NCBI GenBank assembly: GCA_014871605.1
Contig: WGSQ01000080.1
Span: forward strand, 1-8,223
Direction: 5' to 3'
Origin: Collinsella sp.
GTDB lineage: Bacteria; Actinomycetota; Coriobacteriia; Coriobacteriales; Coriobacteriaceae
DNA length: 8,223 bases
Positions 1 to 6,082 of the stretch are shown here, one piece after another; within the stretch, counting starts at the first letter, position 1, and every line of letters begins with the position of its first letter. The translations under genes were made by a program, and so were the position numbers. Under the pieces are notes generated by a model. That model made no database searches. It had not been told where the DNA came from and saw only the letters and a list, made by a program, of their open reading frames with translations.

Positions 1-290
1 CCAAATGTCGTGCCGTCGACAAACGTCAAAGAAAGACCGCTCAGCTCCTCGTCGGCATCGGCCTGAACTTCCCAGGTAATGCGCGTCTCGGTGCCGCCGA
101 CCACATCGCTGCCCGAACCGGTGTTGGGTCGGGCGGTAATCTTTGCGGTCTCAAGCGCCTGGGCGGTCGTGGGCGCATATGCCCCCGCGCACACCAGCGC
201 GAGCGCCACGGCCATGACGCAGACTAGCTTTTGGAGCAAGGCGGGCAGTGGAAAACGCTGCTCCGCGGCCCCTTTGTTCAGTCGAGACAA
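1..290 (-). CDS. Secreted protein of unknown function, N-terminal part only
   Basis: This is an open frame of 96 codons that runs off the left edge. I start it at the TTG at 288-290, because AGGAG at 296-300 lies five bases upstream. The first ATG in frame (213-215) has no comparable ribosome site and would remove the basic N-terminus. The protein begins MSRLNKGAAEQRF, then has a basic stretch and a hydrophobic core rich in Val, Ala and Leu (about residues 23-38) followed by APTTAQA. This looks like a Sec signal peptide with cleavage near residue 45. The visible mature part is rich in Thr, Gly and Asp and looks like a beta-strand extracellular domain. I do not recognise the family. It is likely exported, perhaps surface-attached, but any anchor would lie outside the window. 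Confidence 0.75.
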   Translation of the reverse strand, partial: MSRLNKGAAEQRFPLPALLQKLVCVMAVALALVCAGAYAPTTAQALETAKITARPNTGSGSDVVGGTETRITWEVQADADEELSGLSLTFVDGTTF

Positions 291-325
291 GGTGGCTCCT
301 ATCGTAGAAGTTGCCGGCAAAACGA

Positions 326-344
326 GACGGAAACGCTCTCCGTC
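326..344 (-). terminator. Possible secondary terminator hairpin downstream of the lipoprotein gene
   Basis: A perfect 6-bp inverted repeat, GACGGA and TCCGTC with a 7-base loop, is followed on the minus strand by TCGTTTTGCC. It lies just past the main hairpin at 359-385 and just upstream of the secreted-protein gene that starts at 290. The stem is short, so it may be a backup terminator or a 5' leader hairpin of that gene. Confidence 0.3.
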
Positions 345-354
345 AAGAGAAGCG

Positions 355-385
355 CAAAGGCCCTCTCCGCAAAACGGAAAGGGCC
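355..385 (-). terminator. Probable intrinsic terminator of the amino-acid-binding lipoprotein gene
   Basis: On the minus strand GGCCCTTTCCG pairs with CGGAGAGGGCC around a 5-base loop, giving 11 bp with one G-T wobble. It starts 22 bases past the stop codon. The tail is only moderately U-rich (TTTGCGCTTCTC). Nothing U-rich follows on the plus strand, so it works in the minus direction. Confidence 0.65.
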
Positions 386-407
386 CGCGCGCAATCAAGT
401 AGTTATT

Positions 408-1268
408 TTACTTGATGTTGTACTTAGCCATGAGGGCGTCAACGGTACCGTCATCAGTCAGGTCCTTGATGGCCTGGTTGATGTCGTCCTTGAGCTTGGT
501 GTTGCCCTGGTTGATGGCAATGGCGTACTCCTCGCCGGTGCTAATCTGCTTGATGGTCTGGCAGGTGTTGAACTGCTCGGCGGTCAGCTGGCTGGCAACG
601 GAGCGGTTGGTGACTACAGCGTCGCCCTTATCGGACTGCAGAGCGCTAAAGCACTCGGTAGCGTCCTTGTAGGGGACAATCTTGGCCTTGGGGAAGTTCT
701 CCTGGGCAAAGGCCTCGGCGGTCGAGCCAGACTGGACGATGATGGTAGCGTCAGCGTTGTTGAGCTTCTCGCTGTAGTTGTCGGCCGTGATGTCGGTGTT
801 ATCGACCTTGGTCACAATAGCCTGATCGTCCATGTAGTAGGAATCAGAGAAAGTGACTTCCTTCTCACGCTCGGGCGTGTCGGTGATAGCCGCAATGGAA
901 ACGTCATACTTGGCGCCCGAAGCGACACCCGGAACCAGCGTGTCAAAGTCATTGTTGATATACTCGACATCCAGGCCCAGCTTGTCGCCGATGGCCTTGA
1001 TGAGCTCAAGGTCAAAGCCCTGATAATCGCCGTTGTCATCCTTGTACTCAAACGGAGCGTACTCGGCAGAGGTGCCGACGGTCAGCGTACCATCCTTGAC
1101 GAGCGCGTACTCCTTGGAGCCGTCGACCTTCTCGACCTTAGCGTCGTCAGAGCTGCTGGAACCGGCATCAGAACCAGAGGTGGCGTTGGACGAGCCGCAG
1201 CCCGTCAGTGCGAGGGCGAGCGCCATGGCACCCGTGGCGGCAAATGCGCCAAGCTTCTTGAGCTTCAT
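408..1268 (-). CDS. Polar amino acid ABC transporter substrate-binding lipoprotein (SBP family 3)
   Basis: The 286-residue protein is an extracellular, lipid-anchored receptor that would hand an amino acid to an ABC importer. The start at 1266-1268 has AAGGAG seven bases upstream; an in-frame extension of 22 codons would bury the signal peptide. Residues 1-24 form a lipoprotein signal with lipobox LTGC and acylated Cys24, followed by a Ser/Gly/Asp linker. Family landmarks are YAPFEY (70-75), the family 3 signature GFDLELIKAIGDKL (84-97), and TPER, whose Arg134 matches the residue that holds the ligand carboxylate. VQSGSTAE at 178-185 is the second-lobe ligand loop. The usual Asp that holds the ligand amino group appears as Asn221 in DAVVTNRS. 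No permease or ATPase gene is adjacent, so partners must be encoded elsewhere. The ligand cannot be told from sequence. Confidence 0.93.
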   Translation of the reverse strand: MKLKKLGAFAATGAMALALALTGCGSSNATSGSDAGSSSSDDAKVEKVDGSKEYALVKDGTLTVGTSAEYAPFEYKDDNGDYQGFDLELIKAIGDKLGLDVEYINNDFDTLVPGVASGAKYDVSIAAITDTPEREKEVTFSDSYYMDDQAIVTKVDNTDITADNYSEKLNNADATIIVQSGSTAEAFAQENFPKAKIVPYKDATECFSALQSDKGDAVVTNRSVASQLTAEQFNTCQTIKQISTGEEYAIAINQGNTKLKDDINQAIKDLTDDGTVDALMAKYNIK

Positions 1269-1325
1269 AATCAGTCTCCTTCCGGTGACCTCGTTTGATT
1301 CAGAGGCCTGCAAAAACTGTTGGCT

Positions 1326-1354
1326 ATTATGCACCTGGAATTACGAATCTGCAA
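1326..1354 (-). promoter_or_regulatory. Candidate sigma-70-type promoter for the lipoprotein gene
   Basis: On the minus strand TTGCAG (1349-1354) and CATAAT (1326-1331) are 17 bases apart. The -10 box matches TATAAT in five of six positions; the -35 box matches only TTG. It sits in the 147-bp gap after the endonuclease IV gene and leaves a leader of roughly 50 bases before the start codon. It is the best candidate in this gap, but only by eye. Confidence 0.35.
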
Positions 1355-1415
1355 TGAGAAAACTGATTGAAACAAACCCATAACGTGAATGGAATACTCT
1401 ACTTTGTGACAGTCA

Positions 1416-2282
1416 TTACTGCTGCAATGACCTTAATAATCTAATTTCAGCTGCATAACCTGCAAGTTCGTTCGGAGTCTCCAAAATAAACGGCAGCGAA
1501 CGCAAACGGCCATTCGATACAATATTCTGCATAACCTGCATACCGCCACCAAATTCCTCGCTGCCAAGGTATCCCTTGCCGATGCACTCGTGACGATCTT
1601 TATGGGCGCCACAAGGGTTCTTCGAATCGTTGATGTGTACGGCATGCAAGCGATCGATACCCACCACGCGGTCGAACTCGTCGAGTACGCCGTCCAGATC
1701 ATGGATGATGTCGTAGCCGGCATCGCTCACATGGCAGGTGTCCAAACAAACGCCCAGCTTATCGGACAGCTCTGGGCACTTGGCGGCAACGCCCTCGATA
1801 ATGCACGCCAGTTCTTCAAAGCTACGGCCCACCTCGGTGCCCTTGCCTGCCATGGTCTCAAGCAATACCGTCGTCTGCTGTCCCTCAAACATCACCTGGC
1901 ACAGCGTGTCGACAATCATCTGAATGCCGACGTCTGCCCCCTGTCCCACATGCGCACCGGGATGAAAATTGTAGTAGTTGCCGGGCAGCGCTTCCATGCG
2001 CTGCAGATCCTCGGCCATGGCCTCCAGGGCAAACTCGCGCGCCCGCTCCTTAGCGGAGCAGGGGTTATAGGTATACGGGGCATGAGCCACGAGCGGGCCA
2101 AAGTCGTTTTGCTCCATAAGCTCGCGCAGGGCCGCCACGTCATCCATGTCAAGGTCTTTTGCCTTGCCACCGCGCGGGTTGCGCGTAAAGAACGCAAAGG
2201 TATTGGCGCCAATGGACAACGCCGTCTCCCCCATCGCCCGATAGCCCTTCGTCGTCGAAAGATGACATCCGATTGTCAGCAT
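1416..2282 (-). CDS. nfo: Endonuclease IV (AP endonuclease, zinc-dependent)
   Basis: The 288-residue protein is a cytoplasmic DNA-repair enzyme that cuts the backbone 5' of abasic sites in base excision repair. It is a TIM barrel of the usual length for bacterial Nfo (about 280). All nine expected trinuclear zinc ligands can be placed by the family motifs: His67 (HAPY), His107 (FHPGAH), Glu142 (LLETMAG), Asp181 and His184 (LDTCH), His216 (VHINDS), Asp229 and His231 (KDRHE), and Glu268 (ILETPN). The sequence begins at the characteristic IGCHLS. The ATG at 2280-2282 has AGGGGGAG six bases upstream. A copy of the 81-bp palindromic repeat lies directly before that ribosome site. The gene follows the Gfo/Idh oxidoreductase on the same strand with a 151-bp gap, so co-transcription is possible but not shown. 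Confidence 0.96.
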   Translation of the reverse strand: MLTIGCHLSTTKGYRAMGETALSIGANTFAFFTRNPRGGKAKDLDMDDVAALRELMEQNDFGPLVAHAPYTYNPCSAKERAREFALEAMAEDLQRMEALPGNYYNFHPGAHVGQGADVGIQMIVDTLCQVMFEGQQTTVLLETMAGKGTEVGRSFEELACIIEGVAAKCPELSDKLGVCLDTCHVSDAGYDIIHDLDGVLDEFDRVVGIDRLHAVHINDSKNPCGAHKDRHECIGKGYLGSEEFGGGMQVMQNIVSNGRLRSLPFILETPNELAGYAAEIRLLRSLQQ

Positions 2283-2296
2283 CTCCAGCTCCCCCT

Positions 2297-2377
2297 CATC
2301 AGTTGCGGTGAAATACGGTCTATTGGTGCCCTATTTTGGCGCAAACAGACCGTATTCCACCGCAAGTTATAAAAGGG
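2297..2377. repeat. 81-bp palindromic intergenic repeat, copy 1
   Basis: Between the endonuclease IV start and the Gfo/Idh stop lies an imperfect palindrome. Its arms at 2303-2321 and 2347-2365 are 19 bp with one mismatch, flanked by CATCAG on one side and TATAAAAGGG on the other. On the minus strand it contains the motif TTGCGGTGGAATACGGTC, a diverged direct copy (TTGCGCCAAAATAGGGC), and an inverted copy that makes the second arm. It aligns without gaps to 3464-3544, about 60 of 81 positions identical. There is no U-tract on either side, so it is not an intrinsic terminator. In the minus-strand transcript it ends just upstream of the ribosome site of the endonuclease gene. Confidence 0.85.
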
Positions 2378-2433
2378 GCATCAAGAGCAAAGGCCTCCAG
2401 GCATTCCAAGCGCTGGCGCCATGCCCCCACGCC

Positions 2434-3453
2434 CTAAAGTTTCAAGCGAATCGCATCGATGATGTGCGCACAGCGCTGTGTGGCGGCTAGGCACATGATG
2501 GGGCTTTCGAGTTTCCCCGCCTGAATGAGCTGCGTCGCATGCGACGCCTCACCGTAAAAATCATCGACTTCAAATGGTGCATCGATTTCGAGTACTCGAC
2601 CGTCGGAATACTTCACATGAGCGAGCTCGGGGCGATGGAGCCGCTCGATTTCCAACGAGCCCCGCTCACAGGCAATCGTTAAGCGGCTTTCATATGTTGC
2701 TTCGCCGTCGCACACCATATGAATGGGTATACCGCCGACGCTCATATGGATCTCGTCGGCCCAATCGACGCGACCGCCCGATACGTCACGCCAGCGAACT
2801 TCACGGGACGAAACCTCGCAAGCGCCCGCGAGCAAATCCTCAAACCAACCGACCGCATAGCAGCCCATGTCATATAGACAGCCGCCCTGCAACGGATCAA
2901 GCAGATAGCCCGAAGGAGACTCGCCGTAATCGAGCTTTTGCACGCTTTCAATCGAGACAATACGGCCAAGCTCACCCGACGCAAACAAGTCCTTCACGCG
3001 AGTGCGCATCGGGCAAAACCGATTCTTCATCGCCTCCATAAACAGCACGCCGCACTCGCGAGAGGTGGAGGCAATCGAGAGAGCCTCTTCCTCACTCAAA
3101 ACGGCCGGCTTTTCGCACAGCACGGCCTTTCCGGCACGCAGCGCGCGACAGGCCCAACGCGTATGCATGCCATGCGGAAGAGCCAAGTAGATTGCGTCGA
3201 CATCGGGGTCGGCAATCAGCGCGTCATAAGCCGCATCGCCGTTATCGTCGACCGAGGCATGGCCATGGGCAGCATCGATCGAAAACGCTTGGCAAAATTC
3301 CTCGACATGTGCAGGAGTGCGGCCGGCCGCAGCCACCAGCCGTGCCCCGTCGACCTTCTTGAGCGACGAAGCAAATCGATGAGAGATGTGCCCAGCGCCC
3401 AAAATGCCCCAACGGACCTCACGCGAATCATTGCGTAAGCCTCGGTCACCCAC
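2434..3453 (-). CDS. Gfo/Idh/MocA family NAD(P)-dependent oxidoreductase
   Basis: The 339-residue cytoplasmic dehydrogenase probably acts on a sugar, inositol or diol-type substrate. The start is the GTG at 3451-3453, with GGGAGG five bases upstream. Residues 14-40 form the Rossmann nucleotide loop with GILGAGHIS (Gly17, Gly19 and Gly21 of the GxGxxG-like motif). The EKP motif (Glu114-Lys115-Pro116) carries the conserved lysine. The C-terminal substrate domain shows GGCLYDMGCY (190-199), typical of the dihydrodiol dehydrogenase/NADP-xylose dehydrogenase branch. It lies 91 bp downstream of the aldo/keto reductase gene on the same strand, with one palindromic repeat between them and another after it. 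The substrate cannot be named from sequence. Confidence 0.92.
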   Translation of the reverse strand: MGDRGLRNDSREVRWGILGAGHISHRFASSLKKVDGARLVAAAGRTPAHVEEFCQAFSIDAAHGHASVDDNGDAAYDALIADPDVDAIYLALPHGMHTRWACRALRAGKAVLCEKPAVLSEEEALSIASTSRECGVLFMEAMKNRFCPMRTRVKDLFASGELGRIVSIESVQKLDYGESPSGYLLDPLQGGCLYDMGCYAVGWFEDLLAGACEVSSREVRWRDVSGGRVDWADEIHMSVGGIPIHMVCDGEATYESRLTIACERGSLEIERLHRPELAHVKYSDGRVLEIDAPFEVDDFYGEASHATQLIQAGKLESPIMCLAATQRCAHIIDAIRLKL

Positions 3454-3463
3454 GATAGCCTCC

Positions 3464-3544
3464 CATCAGTTGCGGCAAAAAAGTTCCTGCTATCGCCCTA
3501 TTCTGCCGCAAACAGGGACTATTCCATCACAAGATATAAAAGGG
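3464..3544. repeat. 81-bp palindromic intergenic repeat, copy 2
   Basis: This copy fills almost the whole gap between the aldo/keto reductase stop codon (3545-3547, directly adjacent) and the ribosome site of the Gfo/Idh gene. It has the same length and ends as copy 1 (CATCAG and TATAAAAGGG), with 21 substitutions and no gap. On the minus strand the three motif units are TTGTGATGGAATAGTCCCTG, TTGCGGCAGAATAGGGCG, and an inverted unit beginning TTGCGGCAAAAAAG on the plus strand. The inverted unit can pair with either direct unit, and the pairing with the middle unit is nearly perfect near the base (TTGCGGCA/TGCCGCAA), so two alternative hairpins are possible. Confidence 0.85.
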
Positions 3545-4735
3545 TCATGAGGAGCGAGTTTTGCCGAAGGCCTTAAGCACTGCCGTCACGGGGCCAGGCT
3601 GGAAACGTCGGCGCACGTCATCGAGACGCTCGGGGATATCGATATGCTGTGGGCAGTGGCGCGCGCATTTGCCGCACTTGACGCAATTGCTCACCAGCTT
3701 GGCCTCGCTTGTGCGCACCGCGCTCGCCGTAAAGTACTGCGATAGACCCGTAAACCAGCTGTGCGCATAGCTTGCGTTGTAGGCGGCAAAACATCCAGGG
3801 ATATTGATGCCTTTAGGGCACGGCATGCAATAGCCGCATCCCGTGCAGGGCACGCGATTCGATTTTTCAAACTCATCCAGCACGTGCGCGATCGTGTCGA
3901 GCTGGTTGGCAGTCATCGAATCCGGCAGGGCCCGATCGGCCAACACCGCGTTCTCATCCACCTGCGCGATATCGGTCATACCCGAAAGCAGCATCGTCAC
4001 CTGAGGATGATTCCAGACCCACGAAAGACCCCAGGCGGCAGGAGTGCGCAAATGCGGGTCACGGGCACTATCGAGCACAGCGCGGGCCCGTGGCGGCAGC
4101 TTGCCCGCTAAACGCCCGCCCAGCAGTGGCTCCATCACAAACACCGCGAGGCCTCGCTCGGCGGCGGCCATGAGCCCCGCTGTTCCCGCCTGATATCGCT
4201 CTCCAGCGTAATTGTACTGGATCTGGCAAAAGTCCCACTCATATGCATCGAGCATCGTCAGGAAATCCGCCGCGCTGCCGTGGTACGAAAAACCAATCTG
4301 GCGAATGCGCCCCGCCGCCTTTTGACGCGCGATCCAGTCCTCGATGCCCAACGCCACCACACGTTCCCACTGGGCGGGCGAGGTAATGTTGTGCATGAGG
4401 TAATAGTCGATATGGTCGGTCCGCAGGCGGCGCAGTTGCTCGTCGAAGAACCGGTCGAAATCCTCCGCGCATTTGCACGAAGCATGCGGCAGCTTGGTTG
4501 CGAGCAAAACCTGGTCGCGCAAGCCCAGGCGCTCAAGCGACGCACCCACACAAGCCTCGTTGCCGGGATAGAGATAGGCCGTGTCCAGGTAGTTAATCCC
4601 CTGCTCCACCGCACGGGAGATGATGGCGTCGGCAGTCTTCGCATCCGGGCGTCCCGGCGCACCGGGAAACCTCATGCAGCCCAGCCCCAACGCCGAGATA
4701 CGGTTGCCGCTTTTGGGGTCAACGCGATATTGCAC
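3545..4735 (-). CDS. Aldo/keto reductase family protein with C-terminal two-[4Fe-4S] ferredoxin-like domain
   Basis: The 396-residue cytoplasmic redox protein belongs to the COG1453-type branch, in which an aldo/keto reductase barrel is fused to iron-sulfur motifs. The start is the GTG at 4733-4735 behind a purine-rich GGGAGGGGAGGGG. The barrel (about 10-285) keeps the expected tetrad: Asp51 and Tyr56 (DTAYLYPGNE), Lys81 (ATKLPH) and His115 (YYLMHN). The C-terminal part has CTGCGYCMPCP (Cys297, 300, 303, 306) and CVKCGKCARHCP (Cys351, 354, 357, 361), enough ligands for two [4Fe-4S] clusters. The clusters suggest electron transfer to or from a partner rather than simple NADPH chemistry, but the substrate is unknown. 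It is the first gene of the minus-strand run towards the Gfo/Idh oxidoreductase. Confidence 0.93.
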   Translation of the reverse strand: MQYRVDPKSGNRISALGLGCMRFPGAPGRPDAKTADAIISRAVEQGINYLDTAYLYPGNEACVGASLERLGLRDQVLLATKLPHASCKCAEDFDRFFDEQLRRLRTDHIDYYLMHNITSPAQWERVVALGIEDWIARQKAAGRIRQIGFSYHGSAADFLTMLDAYEWDFCQIQYNYAGERYQAGTAGLMAAAERGLAVFVMEPLLGGRLAGKLPPRARAVLDSARDPHLRTPAAWGLSWVWNHPQVTMLLSGMTDIAQVDENAVLADRALPDSMTANQLDTIAHVLDEFEKSNRVPCTGCGYCMPCPKGINIPGCFAAYNASYAHSWFTGLSQYFTASAVRTSEAKLVSNCVKCGKCARHCPQHIDIPERLDDVRRRFQPGPVTAVLKAFGKTRSS

Positions 4736-4876
4736 GGCCCCTCCCCTCCCATCGAAGCCCTGACAAGGCGAAACAAACCCGTCACGTCATCGAAACACAT
4801 CGGAATCGCAATTGAGAACGTATCGTAACGCAGCAGAAATCAGGCCGTCACGGCACCGCTTTAACATCAGCAAAAA

Positions 4877-4897
4877 GCCCGATGAAAGGAGCCGGGC
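4877..4897 (+). promoter_or_regulatory. Hairpin enclosing the ribosome site of the leader ORF
   Basis: GCCCG (4877-4881) and CGGGC (4893-4897) can pair, leaving an 11-base loop that exposes AAGGAG (4886-4891), six bases before the ATG at 4898. The same repeat read on the minus strand is followed by TTTTTGC, so it could act instead as a weak terminator of antisense transcription. The stem is only 5 bp. Confidence 0.35.
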
Positions 4898-4966
4898 ATG
4901 ACCACGCGCATGTCTTTGCGGTCTGCCCTGCAGCGTAGCGTCCAGGCAAACGTTTCTTTTTTATAA
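4898..4966 (+). CDS. Putative 22-residue leader peptide upstream of the ketopantoate reductase gene
   Basis: A short ORF starts with ATG behind AAGGAG at a spacing of six bases, as good a ribosome site as any in the window, and ends at TAA (4964-4966). It begins MTTRMSLRSA, contains three Arg, three Leu and four Ser, and ends VSFL. It has no Cys or run of one amino acid that would point to a classic amino acid attenuator. Its last codons coincide with the T-rich run TTTCTTTTTTA at 4953-4963. It lies 48 bases before the terminator at 5015. I infer a leader peptide in a transcription attenuator. The alternatives are a tiny functional protein or a chance ORF. Confidence 0.45.
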   Translation: MTTRMSLRSALQRSVQANVSFL

Positions 4967-5014
4967 CAGCCGCCCCGCGCACCCACCAATCACCCTGGCA
5001 GCATACAATCCATC

Positions 5015-5040
5015 AGGCGCCCCTTACGCGGGCGCCTTTT
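5015..5040 (+). terminator. Intrinsic terminator/attenuator directly before the ketopantoate reductase gene
   Basis: AGGCGCCC (5015-5022) pairs perfectly with GGGCGCCT (5030-5037) around a 7-base loop, followed by TTTT. The ribosome site GGGGAG (5045-5050) of the next gene begins five bases later, which leaves no space for a promoter after the terminator. CCCGCG at 4974-4979 can pair with CGCGGG at 5027-5032, which would open the terminator, so a mutually exclusive antiterminator is conceivable. On the minus strand no T-run follows. Confidence 0.7.
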
Positions 5041-5059
5041 ACATGGGGAGATGATTCAC

Positions 5060-5974
5060 ATGCAGATCAACAAGGTCGCTTTTATCGGCAAGGGCGGCGT
5101 CGGCCTGCTCTACGGCAGCATGATTGCCAAGGCCCTCGGCAATGACGCCGTCGAATACGTTATGGATGACACCCGTTTTGAGCGTCACGCGGGCGATGCG
5201 CTCACTGTCAACGGCAAGCCCTGCGATCTCACGTCCGTCCGCGCCAGCGAGGCGACACCCGCCGATCTGGTCATCCTGACAGTCAAGACCACCGGTCTCG
5301 ACCAAGCACTCAAGACTATGGAGCGCGTCGTGGGACCCAACACGCTCATCGCCTCGCTATGCAACGGCATTACGAGCGAGCAAAAGATTGCCGAACGCTT
5401 TGGCTGGGAGCATACCGTTCTTGGTATCTGCCAGGGCATGGACGCCGTGTTCCTCAACGGCGCGCTCACCTTTACCAATGCGGGCGAGATTCGCTTTGGC
5501 GCGGCAGCGGGCACCGACCCCGCGACTGTCGCCGCTATCGACGAGCTCTATACGCGCTGCGGCATCGCCCATACCGTCGAGGACGACATCGCCCACCGCA
5601 TGTGGGCCAAACTCATGCTCAACGACGGCATCAACCAGACCTGCATGGCCTACGGCGGGACCTACGGAAGCGCCACGGAGCCGGGCTCCGAGCAGCGTCG
5701 CTGCTTTGTTTCCGCCATGCGCGAAACGCTTGCGGTCGCCAACGCCGAGGGCGTTGAGCTGACCGAGACAGACCTGACGCAAATGGTGCACCTCATCGAG
5801 GGAATCGACCCCGCCGGTATGCCCTCGATGGCTCAAGACCGCATCGCAAGGCGCAAAACCGAGGTTGATGAGTTCGCGGGCACCATCTGCCGCCTCGCAG
5901 CCAAACACGATATCCAGGCACCGCAAAACGAGTGGCTCTATCGGCGCATCCGCGATATCGAGAAAAGCTGGTAG
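5060..5974 (+). CDS. Ketopantoate reductase family protein (ApbA/PanE; 2-dehydropantoate 2-reductase)
   Basis: The 304-residue cytoplasmic enzyme is predicted to reduce 2-dehydropantoate to pantoate with NADPH, a step of pantothenate and CoA synthesis. I start at the ATG at 5060, nine bases after GGGGAG; the ATG at 5051 touches that ribosome site. Residues 7-19 carry the nucleotide loop FIGKGGVGLLYG. Positions matching the known active site are present: Lys76 (TVKT), Asn102 (CNG), Lys184 (MWAKLMLN), Asn188 and Asn192, Ser256 and Glu268 (RRKTEVDEF). No other pantothenate gene is nearby, and the family also includes relatives acting on other 2-oxoacids, so I leave the symbol empty. The preceding terminator suggests expression by read-through. 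Confidence 0.88.
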   Translation: MQINKVAFIGKGGVGLLYGSMIAKALGNDAVEYVMDDTRFERHAGDALTVNGKPCDLTSVRASEATPADLVILTVKTTGLDQALKTMERVVGPNTLIASLCNGITSEQKIAERFGWEHTVLGICQGMDAVFLNGALTFTNAGEIRFGAAAGTDPATVAAIDELYTRCGIAHTVEDDIAHRMWAKLMLNDGINQTCMAYGGTYGSATEPGSEQRRCFVSAMRETLAVANAEGVELTETDLTQMVHLIEGIDPAGMPSMAQDRIARRKTEVDEFAGTICRLAAKHDIQAPQNEWLYRRIRDIEKSW

Positions 5975-6011
5975 CGTCAACGCGCCGCATTCAACAGCCT
6001 TAACAGCAAAA

Positions 6012-6045
6012 CCGCCGCAAGGAGCACTCCCCTTACGGCGGCTTT
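6012..6045. terminator. Probable bidirectional terminator between convergent genes
   Basis: CCGCCG (6012-6017) pairs with CGGCGG (6036-6041), and AAGG pairs with CCTT inside, with one C-A mismatch and an 8-base loop. CTTTC follows on the plus strand and GTTTTGCTGTT on the minus strand. It lies 37 bases after the ketopantoate reductase stop and on the 3' side of the small membrane protein gene, as expected for convergent genes. Confidence 0.65.
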
Positions 6046-6082
6046 CATCTTCGTCTATGACCGGCGGTCAATCTCACAACAG

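Larger units (their letters stand above)
4736..5059. other. Divergent intergenic region between the aldo/keto reductase and ketopantoate reductase genes
   Basis: This 324-bp gap separates two divergently transcribed genes. It holds a short leader-type ORF with a strong ribosome site (4898-4966), a small hairpin around that site (4877-4897), and a terminator (5015-5040). Promoters must lie here for both directions, but I see no convincing -35/-10 pair on either strand. The best minus-strand guess is GTGACG and TACGAT, 18 bases apart, near 4822-4851. Confidence 0.6.

Noticed and set aside
231..1298. A 355-codon open frame on the plus strand, longer than the gene it overlaps
   Set aside because: It lies antisense to the amino-acid-binding lipoprotein, which has a ribosome site, a lipobox and family motifs. 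The plus-strand translation is low-complexity in Val, Leu, Gly and Asp, typical of a mirror frame in high-GC DNA.
1269..1334. 22-codon extension of the amino-acid-binding lipoprotein
   Set aside because: The internal ATG at 1266-1268 has a well-placed AAGGAG and begins an ideal lipoprotein signal; the extension overlaps the candidate promoter.
1590..2372. Plus-strand open frame of 260 codons
   Set aside because: It is antisense to endonuclease IV, whose nine zinc ligands are all in place, and it shows no domain motif of its own.
2297..2377. Palindromic repeat as an intrinsic terminator
   Set aside because: Neither side of the palindrome is followed by a T-run on the corresponding strand, in either copy, so simple intrinsic termination is unlikely.
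2297..3544. The two repeats as a CRISPR array
   Set aside because: Only two copies occur, more than 1 kb apart with a whole gene between them, so there is no spacer pattern and no cas gene.
5357..5980. Minus-strand open frame of 207 codons
   Set aside because: It is antisense to the ketopantoate reductase gene, has no recognisable motif, and runs over the real stop region. It is a composition artefact.
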